Origin: Ruminococcus sp. CAG:254 | GTDB lineage: Bacteria > Bacillota > Clostridia > Oscillospirales > Ruminococcaceae | Length of the DNA stretch: 28,374 nt | Direction of reading: 5' to 3' | Assembly: GCA_000433635.1 (NCBI GenBank) | Contig: HF997942.1 | Span: 33,038 to 61,411 of the forward strand | In this document: positions 16,086-24,400 of the stretch, one piece after another | How positions within the stretch are numbered: position 1 is the first letter of the stretch | Layout: every line of letters starts with the position of its first letter | The notes under the pieces: model-generated | The model's database searches: none | What the model was told of the DNA's origin: nothing | What the model saw: the letters and a program-made list of their open reading frames with translations, nothing else | Translations under genes and position numbers: made by a program

Positions 16086-16592
16086 ATGATGCAGCTGCGA
16101 ATTGCAGGAACGGTAGAAAATTCGATTGTTGATGGGGAGGGGATTCGCTATACCATTTTTGTGCAGGGATGTCCGCATGGATGTCCGGGCTGTCACAATC
16201 CGCAGACCCATGATTTTCAGGGCGGAAAGCTAATAGATGCAGCAGTGTTGCTGAAAGAGATTGCAAGTGACCCATTACTGGACGGTGTTACATTCAGCGG
16301 TGGAGAGCCGTTTTGTCAGGCGGCAGCACTGGCAGCACTGGGGAAACAGGTGCATGATTTGGGGTTGAATCTGGTGACATATACCGGATATACATTGGAA
16401 CAACTGCTGGCAGACGGTCGGGAAGATTGGATGGCATTGCTGAACGAAACAGATATTTTAATTGATGGACGCTTTGAAGCGGATAAGAAAAGCTACGAAT
16501 GCCGTTTTCGGGGCAGTACGAACCAACGCTATTTAGATGCAAAGGCAAGTGTTGCCGCCGGAAAAGCAGTTGCAGCCCCCTTTGATTCATGA
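16086..16592 (+). CDS. nrdG: Anaerobic ribonucleotide reductase activating protein (radical SAM)
   Basis: This 168-residue iron-sulphur enzyme uses S-adenosylmethionine to place the glycyl radical on NrdD. The cluster cysteines are C29, C33 and C36 in VQGCPHGCPGCHNPQTHDF, the CX3CX2C radical-SAM motif, followed by the SGGEP motif at 71-75. The length is typical for NrdG. The start is ATG 16086 (a second ATG follows at once) with AAAGGCAGGGG upstream. No separate promoter is visible, so it most likely depends on read-through of the hairpin behind nrdD. Confidence 0.96.
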   Translation: MMQLRIAGTVENSIVDGEGIRYTIFVQGCPHGCPGCHNPQTHDFQGGKLIDAAVLLKEIASDPLLDGVTFSGGEPFCQAAALAALGKQVHDLGLNLVTYTGYTLEQLLADGREDWMALLNETDILIDGRFEADKKSYECRFRGSTNQRYLDAKASVAAGKAVAAPFDS

Positions 16593-16634
16593 TTGCAGAG
16601 TTGCCCTAAAAAATAAAACCGAATAGGATTGTAT

Positions 16635-16673
16635 AAAAAAATCCCACAAGGAACGCATTCCCTGTGGGATTTT
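16635..16673. terminator. Bidirectional terminator between nrdG and the polysaccharide operon
   Basis: AAAAATCCCACA and TGTGGGATTTT form a long stem, extended inward by AGGAA/TTCC-type pairing, with an A-run on the left and Ts on the right. It separates two convergent units and can serve both strands. Confidence 0.88.
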
Positions 16674-16695
16674 GTATTGTTTGCAAAAGTGAATA

Positions 16696-17403
16696 TCATT
16701 CTCCCTGACATGTCAGAACCGCACCAACGGTTTTGAAAATGATTTTCCAGTCCAGCCAATAGCTGCGGTCTTGAATGTACTGAATATCCAGTGCCACCCA
16801 TTCCTCAAACGAAAGGCTGTTTCGCTGCGGCTGAATCTGCCAGTAGCAGGTCAAACCTGGTGTGACGAGCAATCGCTGCATCTGGTATGGTGTGTACTTC
16901 TCAACCTCTCTTGGTAAAGACGGTCTTGGCCCTACAATGCTCATTTCGCCTTTCAGAATGTTGAAAAGCTGTGGAAGCTCGTCAATACTGGTTTTGCGAA
17001 TAAAGTGACCAATTCGGGTAATGCGAGGGTCTTTTTTGATTTTGAACACTGGTCCATCCATTTCGTTCTGTTGCATCAAGCTTTCCAAATTGTCTTCTGC
17101 ATGAACGACCATAGAACGAAACTTATAGAGTTTAAATTTCCGACCATTCTTTCCTACACGATATTGTGAGAAAATCGGGCTGCCATGTGGATCATCTAAC
17201 ACGATCAGCAGAGCCGTTAACAACATCAGCGGAGAAAGAACGATAATTGCCAGCAGCGAAAAGAAAATATCTCTGGAACGCTGAAAAACTGCATAGACAC
17301 GCTTTTTGTTAATCAGTTCTTGTTTCAACCAGACTTTCTGACTGCGTTTTTCGGTTAAAATTGCTTGGTTGGCTTTTGCCGCCCAAATCCATTCTGTTTG
17401 CAT
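16696..17403 (-). CDS. Initiating sugar-phosphate transferase of polysaccharide synthesis
   Basis: This 235-residue enzyme is of the polyisoprenyl-phosphate hexose-1-phosphate transferase type. It loads the first sugar phosphate on undecaprenyl phosphate at the cytoplasmic membrane face. A basic N-terminal part is followed by one membrane segment (about 46-69). The catalytic domain follows, with KFRSM at 94-98 and the signature from DELPQLFNILKG (141-152) to IVGPRP (156-161). It lacks the multi-spanning N-terminal domain of WbaP-like proteins, as in short EpsL/CpsE-core forms. ATG 17403 has GAGGAGG upstream. Last gene of a three-gene cassette with no glycosyltransferases beside it; the sugar is unknown. 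Confidence 0.92.
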   Translation of the reverse strand: MQTEWIWAAKANQAILTEKRSQKVWLKQELINKKRVYAVFQRSRDIFFSLLAIIVLSPLMLLTALLIVLDDPHGSPIFSQYRVGKNGRKFKLYKFRSMVVHAEDNLESLMQQNEMDGPVFKIKKDPRITRIGHFIRKTSIDELPQLFNILKGEMSIVGPRPSLPREVEKYTPYQMQRLLVTPGLTCYWQIQPQRNSLSFEEWVALDIQYIQDRSYWLDWKIIFKTVGAVLTCQGE

Positions 17404-17465
17404 CGTACCATCCTCCTCTTGAAAAATAAATCCCCATATTCAAGCAGTGAAACGATACACCCTGT

Positions 17466-18182
17466 TTACTGTACGCCGTCTTCTGTCAACTGCTCTGCGA
17501 GTTCCATGCAGGTTTCTAACTCAGCCGTTCGCTGCTTTCGCTGCAACAGCTGTGCAGCTGCCTGAAAATTCACAGGGCGACTGGTGAGGTTATGTGCGTC
17601 TGTACCCAGCAGGTGCACTTCTCCGTCTGAAAGCCAGCGGAGCAACTGCCGCCGCTGTCGCCAGCGAGCATGACAAAGAGAGCTACAGTTAATTTGTTTG
17701 TAGACGGGCAGTTCCATGACTGCTGCAAAGGTTTCTTTATTCCATAAACGGGAAAACCGCTCAATATGGGCAAATACAACTTGAATATCGTTTCGGTTGA
17801 TGATAGTTTCAACATCTTTCAGCCGAAATCGGCGATAATATGGTAACTCCAACAGCAAGACATTTGTTCCGGAAATGCAGAGCGGTTGTAAGTCCATCTG
17901 TGCCAATGCACTGGACATCGCAACTTCTGCCCCTAAGCAAAGCTCTGGAATATCGTCTGCATGCGGTTGGTCGGAAATAGCGGTTTGTAAGGCAGAAAAA
18001 GCCTTTTTGCGTCGCTGTAAGAACGCTTCTATCGATTCCTCTTCGCAGTAGAAATGCGGTGTCAGAACCACACGATTTACCCCTTGTGTGTGTTCCTCCC
18101 GCAGCATTGCGAGGGAAGTATTGATAGAATCAGAACCATCATCCATCTTGGGAAGGATGTGGCAGTGAAAATCAATCATCAT
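17466..18182 (-). CDS. PHP-family protein-tyrosine phosphatase (CpsB/YwqE type)
   Basis: This 238-residue metal-dependent phosphatase of the PHP fold is of the kind that removes phosphate from the tyrosine tail of its cognate BY kinase. The N-terminal metal motif DFHCHILPKMDDGS (4-17) and the late GTDAHN motif (about 195-201) match CpsB/YwqE/Wzb-like enzymes, and VVFAHIERF is also typical. The start is the first of two ATGs at 18182, with AGAAGGAGG 7 bases upstream. It lies 15 bases after the kinase gene stop, so the two are almost certainly co-expressed. Substrate recognition by the neighbouring kinase's Tyr cluster is inferred from the family. Confidence 0.92.
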   Translation of the reverse strand: MMIDFHCHILPKMDDGSDSINTSLAMLREEHTQGVNRVVLTPHFYCEEESIEAFLQRRKKAFSALQTAISDQPHADDIPELCLGAEVAMSSALAQMDLQPLCISGTNVLLLELPYYRRFRLKDVETIINRNDIQVVFAHIERFSRLWNKETFAAVMELPVYKQINCSSLCHARWRQRRQLLRWLSDGEVHLLGTDAHNLTSRPVNFQAAAQLLQRKQRTAELETCMELAEQLTEDGVQ

Positions 18183-18197
18183 CGGACTGCCTCCTTC

Positions 18198-19802
18198 TTA
18201 GGAAACAGGCTGTTTATCAGAATCTGTATCTGTTGTTGTAGAAACGGGTTCAGATTGCTGTGTGGAATGAGAATGAGATTTCTTTTTGCTTCCGTTTCCA
18301 TTTCCGTTTCCGTAGGTATAATAAGAGCCTTTTTTATAATACTTCTTGTAATAGCCGCCTTGCTTGAAGTCCACTTCTGTCAGAACCAGACCCAATACAG
18401 TTGCACCTGTTACAGAAATTGCCTGCAAAGCGGTTTCTAATTCCTTGGTCGTGGTAACATAGTAGCGTGCTACCATTAAGATGCCACCAATGCAATCGGA
18501 AAGCCCCAATGCATCGCTGACAACATTCACCGGCGGTGTGTCGATGATGATATAATCATACTGCTGTTCGGCTTCTTCAAGCAACTTCTTCATTGCCGGA
18601 GATGCCAGCAGTTCGGATGGGTTTGGCGGGCAAGTGCCAGCTGTCAGCACATCCATGTTCGGCAGCGGTGCAAGATGGCGAGCCACTTGCCAAGTTGTCA
18701 TATGCCCCAGAACTTCGGATAAACCGACCTTGTTTTCCAGCTTTAACCGCTGGTGCTGAACCGGTTTTCTCAAGTCTGCATCAATGAACAACACTTTTTT
18801 GTTCATCATCGCCATTGCCATTGCAATATTTGCAGCCGTCAAACTCTTTCCGTCCGCAGCATTTGGACTGGTTACTGCAACAATTTTATGTTCCTGTGGA
18901 GCCAGTGCAAACATCAAATTGGTGCGGATGGAGCGGTAAGCTTCCGAGCACGGGAACGGAATATCTTTTGCACAGAGCAGCATATTCCGCAATGCGGAAG
19001 GGCTGTTCTTTTTCTTGCGGCGTTTCCGTTTTCCGCTGCGAGCCTCCACCATTTCCGGCACTTCGCCCAGATAAGAGATGGAGAAGGACTGAATGTCATC
19101 TTCGCCCTTGATGGTGCGATCCAACAGGTAAATTAAGACTGCAACACCGGCAGAGAGAACAAATCCTGCTGCGGCTGCCATCATAGTAATTTTTTTCACA
19201 TCTGGAGCGGAGGGCGATTGCGGTATTTCGGCATCGCCGATGACTTCAACAGACCCTGCACCAATGATGCGGATGAGAAATGTCGGTGCAACTTCTGCGT
19301 AAATGTCGCAGATTTCAGCGGACACATGTGGATCTTTGGTTTGTGCAGAAATTTTCAGCACTTCTGTGTCGCCGTCCGCCGACATGGAAATTGCATCTTT
19401 GAGTTCAGAGGTAGAAATGACCCCATTTTTGACCGTAAAGCATTTTGAAATTTCGGATACCCCGAACTTGCTGACCAAACTCATGCCAACCTGTTTTACA
19501 ACGGTGTCATTTTTTAAAATGACAATATAGGTTTCTACCAGTGACTTAGAAGCCATTAAGTCTTGTTGGTTGATGGCAGTTTTTTCTTCGGAAGTATCCC
19601 CATTTTTTACATACATGTAGGTGCTGGAGGTGTACTCCAACGGGAGGTAATACTTGCCGTAGGAAAATCCAATGGCACTGAAGCAGAGTGTTACCAGCAA
19701 AATAATTGGCAGACGTTGCATCAATGCTTTGAACAATTTTCCCAAGTCGATTTCGGTTTCATCATCTTGTTTGTTTTTGTTTTTTTGATTGAGAGTCCCC
19801 AC
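18198..19802 (-). CDS. Fused chain-length (Wzz) and BY tyrosine kinase protein
   Basis: This 534-residue membrane protein sets polysaccharide chain length and autophosphorylates on tyrosine. The N-terminal Wzz domain lies between two membrane helices (about 32-49 and 205-227), with the proline-rich AEIPQSPSAPDVKK just before the second. The cytoplasmic kinase follows: Walker A around residues 308-320 (SPNAADGKSLTAAN), Walker A' LFIDADLRKP and Walker B YDYIIIDTPP (near 415). The tail holds a Tyr cluster near 480-495 (GYYKKYYKKGSYYTYG), a Gly-Asn run and a Ser/Thr/Asp-rich end. Many Firmicutes split these parts into CpsC and CpsD; here they are one chain. The start is GTG 19802, with AAAGGAA 9 bases upstream. 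Confidence 0.93.
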   Translation of the reverse strand: MGTLNQKNKNKQDDETEIDLGKLFKALMQRLPIILLVTLCFSAIGFSYGKYYLPLEYTSSTYMYVKNGDTSEEKTAINQQDLMASKSLVETYIVILKNDTVVKQVGMSLVSKFGVSEISKCFTVKNGVISTSELKDAISMSADGDTEVLKISAQTKDPHVSAEICDIYAEVAPTFLIRIIGAGSVEVIGDAEIPQSPSAPDVKKITMMAAAAGFVLSAGVAVLIYLLDRTIKGEDDIQSFSISYLGEVPEMVEARSGKRKRRKKKNSPSALRNMLLCAKDIPFPCSEAYRSIRTNLMFALAPQEHKIVAVTSPNAADGKSLTAANIAMAMAMMNKKVLFIDADLRKPVQHQRLKLENKVGLSEVLGHMTTWQVARHLAPLPNMDVLTAGTCPPNPSELLASPAMKKLLEEAEQQYDYIIIDTPPVNVVSDALGLSDCIGGILMVARYYVTTTKELETALQAISVTGATVLGLVLTEVDFKQGGYYKKYYKKGSYYTYGNGNGNGSKKKSHSHSTQQSEPVSTTTDTDSDKQPVS

Positions 19803-19899
19803 TGTACCATATTCCTTTCTCGTTTTGGCTTGCCTTTTAGACTCGTCAAAAGAAGATTGAATCGTGTATAAAAAGCAAAGCGTTTTTTAAGGCAATCTT

Positions 19900-19928
19900 A
19901 TGATACCATGCTTTGCAATGATTGTCAA
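19900..19928 (-). promoter_or_regulatory. Proximal promoter (P2) of the polysaccharide operon
   Basis: On the minus strand, TTGACA (19928-19923), 17 bases, TATCAT (19905-19900). It lies downstream of the leader terminator, so a transcript from here (start near 19893) would reach the kinase gene after about 90 bases. The -35 box sits inside a 15-bp palindrome. Confidence 0.65.
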
Positions 19929-19932
19929 TCAT
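19918..19932. promoter_or_regulatory. Palindrome over the P2 -35 box, candidate operator
   Basis: ATGATTG-T-CAATCAT is a perfect 15-bp palindrome. It is flanked by TTGCAA on both sides (19914-19919 and 19934-19939), making a longer imperfect dyad. Its minus-strand reading shares 13 bases, ATGATTGACAATC, with the -35 region of tetR at 20635-20647. The same sequence would also form a hairpin in any transcript from the distal promoter. Confidence 0.45.
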
Positions 19933-20033
19933 ATTGCAAATATTCCTTGCAATTCAGCAATTTGCCGGAAAAACGCACAAACCGTGCAATTTTTTGCATG
20001 AACATTCAAAGAAGGGCGAGAACTGGGAGAAAT

Positions 20034-20056
20034 GAAAAAAGAACCCTTTTGGTTCT
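20034..20056 (-). terminator. Intrinsic terminator inside the polysaccharide operon leader
   Basis: On the minus strand AGAACC (20056-20051) pairs with GGTTCT (20045-20040) around AAAAG and is followed directly by Ts. It lies only about 40-60 bases after the predicted start of the distal promoter and about 230 bases before the kinase gene. There is no T-run on the plus strand, so it is oriented for minus transcripts. Confidence 0.7.
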
Positions 20057-20103
20057 GATGGAATGAAAATATCTCAACTCTCATACCGCTTTTGATTATC
20101 TTT

Positions 20104-20132
20104 ATTATATCATGTTGGGAAAAAGATGTCAA
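20104..20132 (-). promoter_or_regulatory. Distal consensus promoter (P1) of the polysaccharide operon or a small RNA
   Basis: On the minus strand, TTGACA (20132-20127), 17 bases, TATAAT (20109-20104): a perfect vegetative consensus. The predicted start is near 20097. Transcripts would meet the hairpin at 20034-20056 and, if stopped, be about 60 bases long. A weak ATGAGA/TTTCAT stem lies between start and terminator. Confidence 0.85.
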
Positions 20133-20638
20133 CAATATCCAGTCCGTCAATCTATTTTTCGTAAATATGGTACAAAATTCAAAAGTGGAATAGGACGGTT
20201 TTTTAGGCAAAACAGAAACGAAAAGGAATATAATTTTCTCACGATTTTGTTTTTTATGAATAAATTAAGAATTGCTAAGTAAAAATAAGCAATTTAATAT
20301 GTAAAAACAGGGATGCTTTGGTAAAAACATGATGAAAAATTGAATTCAGACGAGAAATTAACTGGAAAAAGCCGAAAAAATTTGTATGATTTCTTCTATT
20401 TTTCTGTTTTTTAGAATTGGAAATAAAAATAGTTGAGAAACAGTATACATAATTTCAAAAGAGAGAAACCGACTGCAAGAATGGATGCCATTGTCAACAT
20501 CATCAGAATCTCTGTCGAGATGAAAAGGATAAATGATGCTTTCGTGGCAGTTAAATTGTTTTTTTATGATAAAAATTGTGATAATGACCAGATTGCTGAC
20601 GATTGTTCTGTTTAAAATGATGAAACTGTGAGAAATGA
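20133..20638. other. A/T-rich non-coding spacer between divergent units
   Basis: I see no gene I can support. A short AATTGCT/AGCAATT stem lies near 20269-20294. A 30-codon hydrophobic frame on the minus strand (20411-20503) resembles small membrane peptides but has no ribosome site or promoter. Longer open frames across this stretch begin in promoter sequence and have no translation signals. Confidence 0.6.
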
Positions 20639-20667
20639 TTGACAATCGCTTGAAAATATGATAAGAT
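20639..20667 (+). promoter_or_regulatory. tetR promoter
   Basis: TTGACA (20639-20644), 17 bases, TAAGAT (20662-20667). The -35 box lies inside ATGATTGACAATC (20635-20647), shared with the P2 promoter of the divergent operon. Confidence 0.78.
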
Positions 20668-20683
20668 TGTACCAAGATACAAT
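20666..20683 (+). promoter_or_regulatory. Dyad over the tetR start site, candidate autoregulatory operator
   Basis: ATTGTA-CCAAGA-TACAAT is an 18-bp inverted repeat with perfect 6-base arms. It overlaps the end of the -10 box and the predicted start site, a typical place for a TetR-family operator. Confidence 0.5.
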
Positions 20684-20722
20684 TTACGGTTTAAATTTCA
20701 ATCTAAGAAAGAAGGATGCTTT

Positions 20723-21418
20723 TTGGCAAAGCGATATGATAGCCGGGCAGCAAAGATGAAAATTATGGAAGCGTGCGTGCCCTTGTTTCTGGAGAAGGGA
20801 TATTATGACACGACCATCAAAGATATTTTGACAGCAGCAAATGTTGCCCATAGTTCTTTTTTTAATATTTTTCCGACCAAAGATGCCTTGTTGTTGGAAT
20901 ACGTCAAATATATGTTTCAAAATCAGTTCGATATGGCAAATCAATTTTTAGGGGATAAGGCGTTTCCAGCATTAATTTATGCAGTGGAAACATCTATTCA
21001 GCTGGCAGTGACAGAAATGAAAGAAACACTCCGCAGTATTTATGTAGAGGCATACAGTGCAGAGGGATCGTTAAATTATATCATTCATCATACAGCGATG
21101 GAAGTTCAGAAACTGTTTGGACAGTATTTTCCGGAAGCGAATTCTGAATCGGATTTTTACGAACGAGTGATTGGCAGCAGTGGCATGATGCGGGGCTATA
21201 TGGTGATTCCCTGTGATTTGTATTTTACACTGGAAAAGAAAATTCAGCGGTTCTTAGAGATGTCGCTCACGTCTTATCGTGTACCGCTGGAAGAACAAAA
21301 GAAAGCAATTGGCATTGTCCTGCAAATGGATTTGAGAACCATTGCAGAAGGGGCGATTCAGTCGCTCACCGCAAAATTAAGATCTCATTTTACCGTTGAC
21401 CCTGCGATTGCATATTAA
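20723..21418 (+). CDS. TetR/AcrR-family transcriptional regulator
   Basis: This 231-residue regulator has an N-terminal helix-turn-helix (about 30-51: TTIKDILTAANVAHSSFFNIFPTK) preceded by the usual first helix with FLEKGYYDTT. The C-terminal part is helical and specific to an unknown ligand. It starts at TTG 20723, with AGAAGGA upstream; the next ATG at 20756 would cut the first helix. It is the nearest gene upstream of the giant surface protein, with 74 bases between them and no terminator seen, so the two may be co-transcribed. Two operator-like dyads lie in its promoter. It could also act on the divergent polysaccharide operon. Confidence 0.9.
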   Translation: MAKRYDSRAAKMKIMEACVPLFLEKGYYDTTIKDILTAANVAHSSFFNIFPTKDALLLEYVKYMFQNQFDMANQFLGDKAFPALIYAVETSIQLAVTEMKETLRSIYVEAYSAEGSLNYIIHHTAMEVQKLFGQYFPEANSESDFYERVIGSSGMMRGYMVIPCDLYFTLEKKIQRFLEMSLTSYRVPLEEQKKAIGIVLQMDLRTIAEGAIQSLTAKLRSHFTVDPAIAY

Positions 21419-21492
21419 GGGAAAACGGGAATGAAACATAGATTCATCCGTCATCCGCCACCGATCTGACAACATATGAAGGAGGGTATCTT

Positions 21493-24400
21493 ATGGCAGC
21501 AGATCCAACACCGGTAAAAGTCCGGCAGAACAAGAAGAAAACCGTTATTTTCATCACAGCAGCAATGCTCATTCTTGCAATTGCAGCAGGCATTGGCGTG
21601 AAGTGGTATCGGGACGTACAAAATCGAGTCACCGTATCGTTCAACACGAACGGCGGTGAAACCGTCGAAGCAGTGACATTGGAAAAAGGTTCTGTGTTGA
21701 CAGCTGTTCCCTGTGCCAGCAAGCAAGACCAAAATTTTACGGGCTGGTTTTATGATGGGGATTGTACCGAACCGTTTCATTCAGAAGACCCGTTCGAGGA
21801 AAACACCGTTCTATATGCAGCTTATGAAGAGCCGGAACAGGGTGTTACCAAACAGGATACGGCATATGTGGCGGACTGCGATGCAAAAGAACCCATTGTG
21901 ATTCGTTCCGAGGAGGAAATTACAGATGAAAACTGGATGGATTACTTGGAAATTGATTCCGCATTGGGCGATTTGCCAACATCCTTTCATGTAACCGCAC
22001 TGGAAGACAATCAATACGAAGTAACGCCGGAGCAGGATTATCAGGCAGGATTTACATATGATTTTCATGCAAAAAACGGAGCAACGCTGATTTCCGGCGA
22101 AAGTGAAGACTTGAACACGGTTACCCAGCGGATTCACAAGGACAATGTAGAAGAAGTTGTCCTCAAGAAAGAAATTGTCTATCTGGACTGGGATGATGTG
22201 GTACGAGAAGGAGAAACATATCAGTTCTATATTCCGAAGCGTGCAGAATTTGTCATAACGGAAAAGACACCGATTTGTTTCTTGAATGGCTATAATGAAT
22301 GGGTTGCAGCCGGAAAAAATCCGAATACCTTCGGCGATTTGTACGATGATGATACATTGTTTGTTTCCGTCAACTTGGTGAATGACCAGTTCCTTGTAAA
22401 AGAGAGCGATAAAGGCACTTTGAGCGGAAAGGACTGGTATTTTGTCACCGTAGAAAATGCCGACCTTGCAGACATCATTGACGATGTGGATGTCTACATG
22501 GAAGAGAATGTGGAAGCAGAAGATTTGATTGACACCGAACAGATCGAACAGAATATTTTAGCGGGTGACGGCATCAATCAGCTGGAAGATTTGCTGACGT
22601 GTGCCATTTTGGATGATCAAACCTTCCAGAATCTTTCCGATGAGAAATCCAACGACAATGTGTTTCTGTTCAACAACATTGTCGCCTCCGCAGCGGAGAT
22701 GGATAACATTCCCTTCCGGGATGGTCTGAGCATGGGAGAAACCGTAACGATTCCCGTTGCAAAAAAGGGTGATATTACGGTCAGTGTTTCGTGGAGCAGA
22801 GATAGTGCAAGAAACCCGAATTTCCCCGGTGTTGATTATGACGACCCAGAAAATAAAAAGTGGTCGGCGATGCAGGTTATGGTAGAATTTGACAAGGTCG
22901 TCAACGGCGTGGAAATCAAAGCCGCAACCGATATTACCGAATACCTGAAAATTAACATGCAGGGCTGCAAAGAATGGCAGGGTATCAATTTAAAATTTGA
23001 CTATGCTGCAAATATCTATTCGCAGGTGACATTTGATTTCAATGTTGCCATTCGGGAAGAGGGCGGCGAATGGCTGGACGTTTCCGAAAGTGTCACCAGT
23101 AAGATGACTTCGGAAGAAATGCTCCAGCGATACAGCGATATCATCAATGCGGACACTGGATTTATTGACATCTGCGATGAAACGATTGTCAGCGGAAAAT
23201 TCCGTGTCATTCCGTTTATTCCAATTTTCACAGTTAGTCTGAATTTGAATTATACCTTGCGGCTGGATTTGGCAGCTGGCATTTCCAGTAACTTTACCCA
23301 GCTGGATGCCACACAGGTTGGCATGAGAGGCATTTCCAGCGGAAAAGTAGAGGGATATAAAAATGAATTGAGTGGTGCAAACCGTTACGCCTACAATTTC
23401 AATGCCTGCGGACGAATTGGTGTGGAAACCGGTTTGAAAGGCGAGCTGACCCTTTCCTTTACAGGACTTGAAAAATATGGAGAAATCGGCATTTCGATTG
23501 AAGTGGGCGTTTATACGGATTTGTATGGATATGTCAATTTCAGCCTGAAAAAAGAACGGCAGCATTCCTCTCTCGTAGAGAAGAAATTCAACGGTGCTTA
23601 CTACTTGGAAGTGGGCATCTATCTGGAAATCAAGGCGTTTGCGAGAGCAGAGGCATTCGATGTGGAAAAAGATGCAAGATTGTTCAAAGATAAGTGGAAG
23701 CTGTTTAGCTGGGGCAGCCGGTATGTTGTATATGGATTGGACAGCAAAAAGTCTACAGGGAATGGCGTTGGATTCAGTCAGGATGAAGACGGAAACAACC
23801 GCTATTTCATGCACCAGAATCAGGCAAATATTGTTGAAATCTGTGGACTGAAACCAGAATATGTGGACTTGACGACAGGAAAACTTACAACAGCGGTCGA
23901 CCAAGAATTAAACGGCAATTTCTATCCGCAATTTTCCAACAAGGCTTTGCGTTACAATGATTCCAATCGAATGGTTTCTGTTGATACGAACAAGACGAAT
24001 GCAAAGGCGTTCATCGCAAATGTGGATATTTATTTTGATATTCCGATGTTCTCGCTTTCTTCGACACAGACCGCAGATGGAGAATCCTTTGTTTCCACGA
24101 AACTATATTGGTCAGACCCATCTACCGATATTACATCGATTGATGATTTTAGTAAGACCTATACGGCAAGCTTTGGATATCAGTTCCCAGACGGTTCGAC
24201 TAAGATCATTGAAACAAAAGAAGTGCTTGCAATAGAACCAGTTGGTTCTTTTGGAGTACACAAAGATTTGGACAAAGTGATATTTCGGGTAGATGGATAT
24301 AGCTGTAGCAATGATGAATCTTTCAAATATAACCCAAGTAGTGAATATAGAATGAACAGCGTTTACATTGCAAAAGATACTTCTTTTTATGTGAATGTGA

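Noticed and set aside
19929..20210. 93-codon minus-strand frame across the polysaccharide leader
   Set aside because: It runs through a perfect promoter and a terminator, so most of it cannot be in one mRNA. A shorter version from ATG 20084 as a leader peptide lacks a ribosome site.
20358..20675. 105-codon minus-strand frame upstream of tetR
   Set aside because: It starts with TTG inside the tetR promoter, with no ribosome site, and its sequence is low-complexity Ile/Phe-rich from A/T-rich DNA.
22990..23904. 304-codon minus-strand frame inside the giant gene
   Set aside because: The plus frame has the signal anchor and repeat motifs; the minus frame is rich in Cys/His/Phe with no domain or ribosome site.
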